Shown here: one piece after another, positions 1-5,158 of the stretch
Position numbering within the stretch: the stretch's first letter is position 1
Layout: each line of letters opens with the position of its first letter
Assembly: GCA_947174225.1 (NCBI GenBank)
Contig: CAMWIF010000192.1
Location: 1 to 5,714 of the forward strand
Direction: 5' to 3'
Source of the DNA: an uncultured Porphyromonadaceae bacterium
Lineage (GTDB): Bacteria; Bacteroidota; Bacteroidia; Bacteroidales; Muribaculaceae
DNA: 5,714 nt
Made by a program: the position numbers and the translations under genes
Notes under the pieces: generated by a model
What the model saw: the letters and a program-made list of their open reading frames with translations, nothing else
The model's database searches: none
What the model was told of the DNA's origin: nothing

Positions 1-62
1 CAATAGAACAAGTCATAGTAAGTTATTTTACCCTGAATTTCTCAGTTGTCAAAAAAATATAC

Positions 63-127
63 TAATTTTGCAATCCAGTTGAAATCTTAAAATAACGTGA
101 AGCCTTGACAATATTAAAATAATTTTG
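63..127 (+). promoter_or_regulatory. Candidate -7 boxes upstream of the lipoprotein gene
   Basis: Two copies of TAATTTTG, at 63-70 and 120-127, both match the Bacteroidales -7 consensus TAnnTTTG. Neither has a good -33 element at the usual distance of about 20 bp. The nearest TTG triplets, at 46-48 and 105-107, lie only 14 and 12 bp upstream. Either box would give a leader of roughly 60-130 nt before the TTG start at 199. The region is very AT-rich, so one or both may be chance matches. Apart from these I see nothing else convincing in 1-198. Confidence 0.3.
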
Positions 128-198
128 TTTAGGTAATGACAGTAATAGTTAGATATTGATAGCAACTGATAAATTATCGAAATAATAACATTAGGAAT

Positions 199-1161
199 TT
201 GAAAAGAGCAATCAAAATAATCTCTCTGAAAACTCTGTTGGTAGCCATAAGTACTTGCTTTTGGCTGCTCAATGCCACTTCGTGCTTCACAGGTGTGGAG
301 GGCACTAAGAAAATTACCCTCTCCAAGGATGATAAAAAAGCTCTCCAACCCTCTGCGGAGGATGAGTTTTTCAAACCTGTTGCCGGCGAAGCCCTTTCAA
401 GGTGGCAAATAGGTCGTCCCTTTATCGCCGCCGATAATAAGACCTTACTCATTTTCGAGCAACAGGGTTTGCCACTCGATCCGGATGAGATAAATCTCGC
501 TGGCAAGATACTTACTTTTAAAGGTACGGAACCACGTCTTGCCCCCGACGGCTCACAAACCTCTGTTCTGCTATTCTCCGACGGCAATTCAACCTACCGA
601 TACAATACAGGGAAAAACATTAAGGTTGCTCCTGAGGAGGTTAAGAGCGATCAGATACCTATGATGATTGACGAGGCAATGATTAACTCCGCCCGCGAAC
701 TTCTTCTCGGCAAACAGCTATGGACCCGCTCTCCGCTGTGGTACGACAATAACGGGAATCGTATACCGGGTTGGAAGTTTGTACCGGTCACTGTTACCGC
801 TGTTGAAGCAGGTTCTTTGGTGTTTCCCATAAAAGTGCAATTCCAAGCTGGTGATGGTTCTCAGGCGTGGGCACTTATGAACTTCGGAAATTCCGGAACA
901 GAAAGCCGTGCATTCGCAAATCTCTTTTACCTTTCTGATTTCCGCAAAAACTTCCCTGCCATAACCGATGAGGTTTGGAAGCTGATCTGCGCCGGAAAGG
1001 TTGCCAATGGTATGTCAAAGTTAGAATGTAAACTTTCTCTTGGCAATCCGTCAGAAGTTGACGCGGGACATGACTATAGCCAGACTCTTGATCTTTGGCA
1101 CTATACCGACGGCACTGTCCTTTGGTTTGAAGACGGTCTGCTGACACGCTTCCGCCATTAG
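199..1161 (+). CDS. Putative envelope lipoprotein with BamE/SmpA-like C-terminus
   Basis: A 320-residue protein of unknown function, probably exported. I chose the TTG at 199 because the frame is open only from 163, no ATG occurs in frame before residue 155, and this start gives a good signal peptide: basic K2/R3/K6, a hydrophobic stretch at about residues 12-24, and Cys29 preceded by A-T-S, a relaxed lipobox. It would then be lipid-anchored at Cys29 in the cell envelope. The middle part (about 30-255) is not recognised. Residues 258-320 resemble the SmpA/OmlA (BamE) pattern: G271-M272, then L-G-N-P at 281-284, then L-W-H-Y at 299-302 followed by D-G, a W-F-E-D-G turn at 309-313 and a final L-T-R-F. 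That family pattern is remembered, not searched, and no BamE role is claimed. It runs in the same direction as the murB fusion 63 nt downstream, with no clear promoter between, so cotranscription is plausible. It ends in TAG. Confidence 0.75.
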   Translation: MKRAIKIISLKTLLVAISTCFWLLNATSCFTGVEGTKKITLSKDDKKALQPSAEDEFFKPVAGEALSRWQIGRPFIAADNKTLLIFEQQGLPLDPDEINLAGKILTFKGTEPRLAPDGSQTSVLLFSDGNSTYRYNTGKNIKVAPEEVKSDQIPMMIDEAMINSARELLLGKQLWTRSPLWYDNNGNRIPGWKFVPVTVTAVEAGSLVFPIKVQFQAGDGSQAWALMNFGNSGTESRAFANLFYLSDFRKNFPAITDEVWKLICAGKVANGMSKLECKLSLGNPSEVDAGHDYSQTLDLWHYTDGTVLWFEDGLLTRFRH

Positions 1162-1224
1162 CGAGTAAACACATCCGGCACTAACTTAATATCATCTCAT
1201 CTTCAAATCCTCATATTACCCACC

Positions 1225-3030
1225 ATGTCAGAATCAAACTCCATCATTTTTGAAAAAGATAAAGATCTTACTCACCTCACCACATTCGGCATCCCGGCAA
1301 AGACGCGTCTTTTTGCCGAGTACACTTCCGTGAAGGAATTAATCCGTATCTCTCGTTCTCAGGAATTTCTCGACAACGAAGTGCTTCATATAGGTGGAGG
1401 CAGCAATCTGCTTTTTCTTCACGATTTCGATGGATTGGTGTTACACTCTGCAATCAAGGGAATCGAAAGATACGACAAGGACTCGGAAACTGTATTTGCA
1501 ATTGTGGGTGCCGGCGAGAAGTGGACCGATTTTGTTGACTGGTGCATTGCTTCCGGACTCTCCGGAGCTGAGAATCTTGCCGGAATCCCCGGTGAGGTAG
1601 GTGCTGCTCCAGTGCAGAATGTGGGAGCCTATGGGGTGGAAGCAAAAGACATCATACACTCTGTTGAGTGTTTTGATATCGAGACACGCCAGGTAGTGAC
1701 TTTCAAAAATAAGGAATGTGGTTTCGCTTACCGCGACAGCAATTTCAAACGTGAATGGAAAGGAAAATACTATGTGTTGCGTGTAAGTTTTCGTCTTTCA
1801 CCTTCTACGGAAGCCCGTCATCTCAGCTATGGTCAGCTTGCCACTCTTGAAGAACGTCTTGGCTATCTTCCCGACATTGCACAGGTTGCAAATGAGGTCA
1901 TAACCATTCGCAATTCAAAGCTGCCCAATCCGGCAGTAATCGGCAGTGCCGGAAGTTTCTTCAAGAACCCGGTGGTGAATAAGTACTACTATGAGGAGGC
2001 AATGAAAGCCTTGGATCCCGATATACCTTGCTACCCCGTAGATGAGCACAACGTGAAAGTGCCTGCGGGTTGGCTCATTGACAAGTGTGGGCTAAAAGGG
2101 AAACAGATAGGGGGTGCCCAAGTCTATCCTGACAATTGTCTTGTAATTGCAAATACGGGCGATGCCACAGCTAAGGATGTGTCGCAGCTTGCACGTTTCA
2201 TAACCGATGAGGTCAGACGGAGATATGCTGTGATATTGCAACCGGAGGTAAATTATATCGACACCGAAATGGAGGTGACAATTCTCGGAAGCGGTACATC
2301 TAAAGGTGTGCCGGAAGTGGCTTGCGACTGCCGTGTGTGCCGCTCCCATTCACCTTTCGACAAGCGACTCCGTGCCTCAGCCTTGGTACATACCCACGGA
2401 ATGAACATTCTTATTGATGTCTCTCCCGATTTCCGTTATCAGGCTATTCGTGAAGAGCTGATTCATCTTGATGCGGTACTGATTACCCATAGTCACTACG
2501 ACCATGTGGGAGGTATTGACGACCTGCGCCCTTTCTGCGCCTATCACGATATACCTATTTATCTTAAGGAGGATGTCAACCGAGACCTTCATGCCCGTCT
2601 TGACTACTGTTTCCGACCTGTACCCTATCCGGGGGTGCCCACTTTCGAGATGCACGAGGTGGGTGACAAACCATTTTTCATCAACGGACTTAAGGTAATT
2701 CCAATCCATGTAAATCACGGGAAACTTCCTATTCTTGGCTATCGAATCGGAGATTTCGCTTATGTTACGGATGCCAAGACCATCCCGGAAGAGGAGATTG
2801 AAAAACTCGAAGGCTTAAAGGTGCTTATTGTAAATGCCCTGCGTGAAAAGAAAGAGCATTTCGCCCATATGACGTTCAGAGAGGCATTGGCACTCGTAGA
2901 GCGTGTAAAACCCAAAGAAGCTTATTTCACTCATTTTAACCACGAGGCAGGTCTACATGAAGAAATGGAGCGGGAATTCCCACCCCATGTTCATCCATGC
3001 TACGATGGTCTGCGCATCTTTATCAGATAG
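1225..3030 (+). CDS. murB: MurB fused to a PhnP-like metallo-beta-lactamase-fold hydrolase
   Basis: A 601-residue two-domain protein. Residues 1 to about 345 are a type I MurB (UDP-N-acetylenolpyruvoylglucosamine reductase), the FAD- and NADPH-dependent cytoplasmic enzyme that makes UDP-N-acetylmuramic acid for peptidoglycan. Visible hallmarks are the FAD-loop I-G-G-G-S-N-L at 56-62, Y-R-D-S with Arg170, G-S-F-F-K-N-P with catalytic Ser244, and the terminal P-E-V with Glu341, which match E. coli Arg159, Ser229 and Glu325. The length equals that of a complete MurB. From Met349 a second domain begins: a C-x-C-x-x-C cluster (Cys367, 369, 372) as in PhnP, the metal motif H-S-H-Y-D-H at 422-427, His495/His498, Asp516 in T-D-A-K, and His570/His573. 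This suggests a two-metal phosphodiesterase-type hydrolase of unknown substrate. The linker is only about three residues with no stop codon, so this is a direct fusion of what I recall as neighbouring genes in Bacteroidales. The start ATG lacks a Shine-Dalgarno, and the gene ends in TAG. Confidence 0.93.
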   Translation: MSESNSIIFEKDKDLTHLTTFGIPAKTRLFAEYTSVKELIRISRSQEFLDNEVLHIGGGSNLLFLHDFDGLVLHSAIKGIERYDKDSETVFAIVGAGEKWTDFVDWCIASGLSGAENLAGIPGEVGAAPVQNVGAYGVEAKDIIHSVECFDIETRQVVTFKNKECGFAYRDSNFKREWKGKYYVLRVSFRLSPSTEARHLSYGQLATLEERLGYLPDIAQVANEVITIRNSKLPNPAVIGSAGSFFKNPVVNKYYYEEAMKALDPDIPCYPVDEHNVKVPAGWLIDKCGLKGKQIGGAQVYPDNCLVIANTGDATAKDVSQLARFITDEVRRRYAVILQPEVNYIDTEMEVTILGSGTSKGVPEVACDCRVCRSHSPFDKRLRASALVHTHGMNILIDVSPDFRYQAIREELIHLDAVLITHSHYDHVGGIDDLRPFCAYHDIPIYLKEDVNRDLHARLDYCFRPVPYPGVPTFEMHEVGDKPFFINGLKVIPIHVNHGKLPILGYRIGDFAYVTDAKTIPEEEIEKLEGLKVLIVNALREKKEHFAHMTFREALALVERVKPKEAYFTHFNHEAGLHEEMEREFPPHVHPCYDGLRIFIR

Positions 3031-3053
3031 CCACAACCATATAGGAAATCTCG

Positions 3054-4163
3054 TCAGATAGTCGATTCCTTCAGACGCTCGGCGTTCTCGGCAATGGTGA
3101 GGCGGTCGATGCACTCCTGAATGTCACCATCCATAAAAGCAGCCAAATTATAGATCGTGTAATTTATGCGATGATCAGTCATACGTCCCTGTGGGAAATT
3201 ATACGTGCGAATCTTTGCCGAGCGGTCGCCGGTAGAGACGAGTGTCTTACGTCGTTGGGCAATGTCGGCAAGATATTTCTCACGTTCACGACTATATATA
3301 TACGTACGCAGGCGTGAGAGGGCACGTTCCTTATTCTTCGGCTGGTCACGTGTCTCGGTACACTCTATCAGAATCTCATCCTCCTCACCGGTCACCGGAT
3401 TCTTCCACATATAACGCAGACGCACTCCGGATTCCACCTTATTAACATTCTGACCACCGGCGCCACCTGAGCGGAAAGTATCCCATTTTATGGCTCCTTC
3501 CTGTATCTCCACATCAAATTCCTCGGCTTCCGGCAATACAGCCACTGTAGCTGCTGAGGTATGCACACGTCCTTGAGTCTCTGTAGCCGGCACACGCTGC
3601 ACCCGGTGAACACCGCTCTCATATTTCATAACTCCGTACACATCGTCTCCGATAAGGTTGAAGCATATCTCCTTATAGCCACCGGATGCACCGGGACTCG
3701 TAGATGTCACCTCTAACTGCCATCCTTTACGCTCGGCAAATTTCTGATACATTCTGAAAAGATCACCGGCAAAGAGAGCTGCCTCATCACCTCCTGTGCC
3801 ACCTCTTATCTCCACAACTGCGTTCTTTGCATCCTCAGGATCTGCGGGCACAAGAAGCATCTTTATCTCATTTTCAATTTTGGGGATAGCCTCAAGGTCA
3901 GCATCAAGCTCCTCTTTAGCCATAGCACGCAGTTCCTCATCCTCCTCTTCGGCAATTACGGTCTTTGCCTCCTCTACCCCGGCAAGCAGCTCACGGTAAC
4001 GCCTGGCAGCGTCGAGCAGCTTCTCAAGCTCACGATACTCCTTAGTAAGGCGCACATAGCGTTTACGGTCGGCTATCACCTCCGGATCGGTTATGAACGT
4101 TGCCACCTCCTCAAAACGGAGGTCAAGGCCATCAAGTCTCTTCAATAAGGGATTTTCTTCCAT
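3054..4163 (-). CDS. prfA: Peptide chain release factor 1 (RF1), intact copy
   Basis: RF1 recognises UAA and UAG stop codons in the ribosomal A site and triggers release of the finished protein. The product is 369 residues from the ATG at 4163-4161. An in-frame ATG at 4172 would add three residues; I prefer the inner one because known Bacteroidales RF1 proteins, as I recall them, begin close to it. All functional parts are present: a helical N-terminal domain (about 1-110), the R-G-G-T-G-G-D-E segment that opens domain 2, the stop-reading P-A-T tripeptide at 192-194 (RF1 type, not the S-P-F of RF2), and the catalytic G-G-Q at 236-238 whose Gln is normally methylated by PrmC. It ends in TGA, 23 bp from the stop of the convergent murB fusion, with no visible terminator between. 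It is divergent from rpsP. A second, interrupted RF1 gene lies at 5159 onward, so this copy probably supplies the cell's RF1 activity. Confidence 0.97.
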   Translation of the reverse strand: MEENPLLKRLDGLDLRFEEVATFITDPEVIADRKRYVRLTKEYRELEKLLDAARRYRELLAGVEEAKTVIAEEEDEELRAMAKEELDADLEAIPKIENEIKMLLVPADPEDAKNAVVEIRGGTGGDEAALFAGDLFRMYQKFAERKGWQLEVTSTSPGASGGYKEICFNLIGDDVYGVMKYESGVHRVQRVPATETQGRVHTSAATVAVLPEAEEFDVEIQEGAIKWDTFRSGGAGGQNVNKVESGVRLRYMWKNPVTGEEDEILIECTETRDQPKNKERALSRLRTYIYSREREKYLADIAQRRKTLVSTGDRSAKIRTYNFPQGRMTDHRINYTIYNLAAFMDGDIQECIDRLTIAENAERLKESTI

Positions 4164-4213
4164 TTCTTGCATTATGAGGCCACCGGGAAAAGGCTCCGCG
4201 ACGGCTACTTAAT

Positions 4214-4243
4214 TGTTATTTTATGCAAAATTACAAAATAACA
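4214..4243 (-). promoter_or_regulatory. prfA -7 box within a 9-bp inverted repeat
   Basis: On the minus strand TAATTTTG (plus-strand 4226-4233) matches the Bacteroidales -7 consensus and would place the prfA start of transcription near 4219, about 55 nt before the start codon. No good -33 TTG is present 19-21 bp upstream, so the promoter may be weak or activator-dependent. The box lies inside a perfect 9-bp inverted repeat, TGTTATTTT at 4214-4222 and AAAATAACA at 4235-4243, separated by 12 bp. That is a shape a dimeric DNA-binding protein could use. The high A+T content raises the odds of a chance palindrome. Confidence 0.4.
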
Positions 4244-4253
4244 TTGAAAATAA

Positions 4254-4284
4254 TTGTGGATGAGAGAAAAAAGTAGTAACTTTG
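4254..4284 (+). promoter_or_regulatory. rpsP promoter (Bacteroidales type)
   Basis: TTG at 4254-4256, a 20-bp spacer, then TAACTTTG at 4277-4284. This fits the Bacteroidales housekeeping promoter exactly (-33 TTG, 19-21 bp, -7 TAnnTTTG). The expected transcription start near 4291 leaves a leader of about 80 nt before the rpsP ATG. It points away from the prfA promoter, and the two share about 70 bp of DNA. Confidence 0.8.
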
Positions 4285-4295
4285 CAGCCGCTAAA

Positions 4296-4363
4296 GCGAT
4301 TCGGGTCCTGCCGGGGCCCATTCGCCAAGGCAATATTATTAACCCTTTATCAATATACCGGCA
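4296..4363 (+). promoter_or_regulatory. Structured rpsP leader with possible pseudoknot
   Basis: The untranslated leader of rpsP can fold into a two-part hairpin. The outer stem is GCGA 4296-4299 with TCGC 4322-4325; after a small internal loop the inner stem is GGGTCC 4303-4308 with GGGCCC 4314-4319 (one G-U pair). The five-base loop TGCCG at 4309-4313 is perfectly complementary to CGGCA at 4359-4363, only 9 nt before the ATG. Loop-to-downstream pairing of this kind is typical of ribosomal-protein autoregulatory leaders, where the protein stabilises a pseudoknot that hinders ribosome entry. I do not recognise a named RNA family here, and regulation by S16 is an inference. Confidence 0.5.
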
Positions 4364-4372
4364 AGTTTTATT

Positions 4373-4906
4373 ATGGCAACAAAAATCAGATTGCAGCGTC
4401 ACGGCCGTAAGGGCTACGCTTACTATCCTATTGTAGTCGCCGATAGCAGGGCACCACGTGATGGTAAATTTATTGAAAGGATAGGTTCTTATAATCCGAA
4501 CACTAATCCTGCTACAATAAGTTTAGACTTCGACCGTGCCTTGTATTGGGTGGAAGTTGGTGCTCAGCCCACCGACACAGTTCGTTCTATTCTCTCCAAA
4601 GAGGGTGTGCTCCTTATGAAGCACCTCCGTGGCGGTGTGAAGAAAGGCGCCTTCAACGAAGAGGAGGCTCAGCGTCGTTTCGACGCTTGGAAACAAGCTC
4701 GCGACAAAGAGGCTCAGGCTTTCCAGGCTAAGAAAGATGCCAAGGCTGCCGATGAGGCAAAGGCTCGTCTTGACGCAGAGATTGAGAAAAACCGCATCAA
4801 GGGTGAGTCTGTAGCCAAGAAGAAAGCTGAGAAGCTCGCCGCTGAAGAGGCAGCTGCCAAGGCCGCTCTCGAAGCTGAAACAGAAGCAACTGCAGCAGCT
4901 GAATAA
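4373..4906 (+). CDS. rpsP: 30S ribosomal protein S16
   Basis: S16 binds 16S rRNA in the body of the small subunit and is needed for its assembly. The 177-residue product opens with the very typical M-A-T-K-I-R-L-Q-R-H-G-R-K-G, followed by the A-Y-Y-P-I-V-V-A-D-S-R and I-E-R-I-G-S-Y-N-P segments. The conserved core covers about residues 1-90, close to the length of E. coli S16 (82 residues). The remaining 85 or so residues form an Ala-, Lys- and Glu-rich, probably helical tail with no cysteines. Such a tail is common in Bacteroidota S16, so I take it as native and not as a fusion. The ATG at 4373 has no Shine-Dalgarno but sits just after the structured leader, downstream of a strong promoter. 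It ends in TAA. No strong terminator follows before the tRNA promoter; only a weak 5-bp stem at 4913-4927 is visible. Confidence 0.97.
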   Translation: MATKIRLQRHGRKGYAYYPIVVADSRAPRDGKFIERIGSYNPNTNPATISLDFDRALYWVEVGAQPTDTVRSILSKEGVLLMKHLRGGVKKGAFNEEEAQRRFDAWKQARDKEAQAFQAKKDAKAADEAKARLDAEIEKNRIKGESVAKKKAEKLAAEEAAAKAALEAETEATAAAE

Positions 4907-4933
4907 TTTTTCTGTCATTTTTTGACATTAAAA

Positions 4934-4965
4934 TTTGCACGATTCAAAATTATTGTCTAACTTTG
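4934..4965 (+). promoter_or_regulatory. Promoter of the tRNA-Glu unit
   Basis: TTTG at 4934-4937, a 20-bp spacer, then TAACTTTG at 4958-4965: a full match to the Bacteroidales -33/-7 consensus, with the same -7 sequence as the rpsP promoter. Transcription would start near 4972, about 50 nt before the mature tRNA. Confidence 0.8.
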
Positions 4966-4982
4966 CATCGTCAAAACAAAAC

Positions 4983-5018
4983 AACGCCGGGCTTGTCACC
5001 CGATTTAGTTCCGGCGTT
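4983..5018 (+). other. Hairpin in the pre-tRNA leader
   Basis: AACGCCGG at 4983-4990 and CCGGCGTT at 5011-5018 form a perfect 8-bp stem with a 20-nt loop. It lies between the promoter and the mature 5' end of tRNA-Glu and ends 4 nt before the tRNA. An alternative small stem, CGGG 4988-4991 with CCCG 4999-5002, would exclude it. No T-run follows, so it is not an intrinsic terminator. It may shape processing at the tRNA 5' end or shield the leader. Confidence 0.55.
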
Positions 5019-5022
5019 ATCT

Positions 5023-5094
5023 GGCCGATTAGTGTAGCGGTTAGCACGCCACCCTCTCACGGTGGAGACTCGGGTTCGAGTCCCGGATCGGCTA
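5023..5094 (+). tRNA. tRNA-Glu, anticodon CTC
   Basis: A full cloverleaf of 72 nt. The acceptor stem is 5023-5029 with 5087-5093 (the first pair G-U), followed by discriminator A5094. The D arm is GTG 5032-5034 with CAC 5045-5047. The anticodon stem CCACC 5049-5053 pairs with GGTGG 5061-5065, and its loop 5054-5060 holds CTC at 5056-5058, reading GAG glutamate codons. The T arm is TCGGG 5070-5074 with CCCGG 5082-5086 and loop TTCGAGT. The bases after the discriminator are CTT, so CCA is not encoded and must be added after transcription. Confidence 0.96.
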
Positions 5095-5097
5095 CTT

Positions 5098-5131
5098 AGA
5101 CCAATACTCGGTGAGTATTGGTCTTCTTTTT
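5098..5131 (+). terminator. Intrinsic terminator of tRNA-Glu
   Basis: AGACCAATACTC at 5098-5109 and GAGTATTGGTCT at 5113-5124 form a perfect 12-bp stem with a GGT loop, followed by TTCTTTTT at 5124-5131. It starts 3 nt after the tRNA and ends 27 nt before the ATG of the RF1 paralogue, with no promoter visible in between. Confidence 0.9.
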
Positions 5132-5158
5132 ATCATTACATTTCCATACCATCCACAT

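Noticed and set aside
49..348. Minus-strand 99-residue open frame upstream of and into the lipoprotein gene
   Set aside because: Low-complexity Ile/Tyr/Leu-rich translation of AT-rich DNA that overlaps the better-supported plus-strand gene.
3023..3062. Repeated TCAGATAG at 3023-3030 and 3054-3061
   Set aside because: A short repeat at the ends of two converging genes. It includes both stop regions, has no flanking structure, and is probably chance.
4913..4927. Terminator for rpsP (TGTCA/TGACA hairpin)
   Set aside because: The stem is only 5 bp and AT-leaning, and no clear T-run follows it. Too weak to call.
5111..5158. GTG at 5111 as an upstream start for the RF1 paralogue
   Set aside because: It lies in the loop and stem of the tRNA terminator, and the extra 16 residues do not resemble RF1. 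The ATG at 5159 matches the N-terminus of the intact copy.
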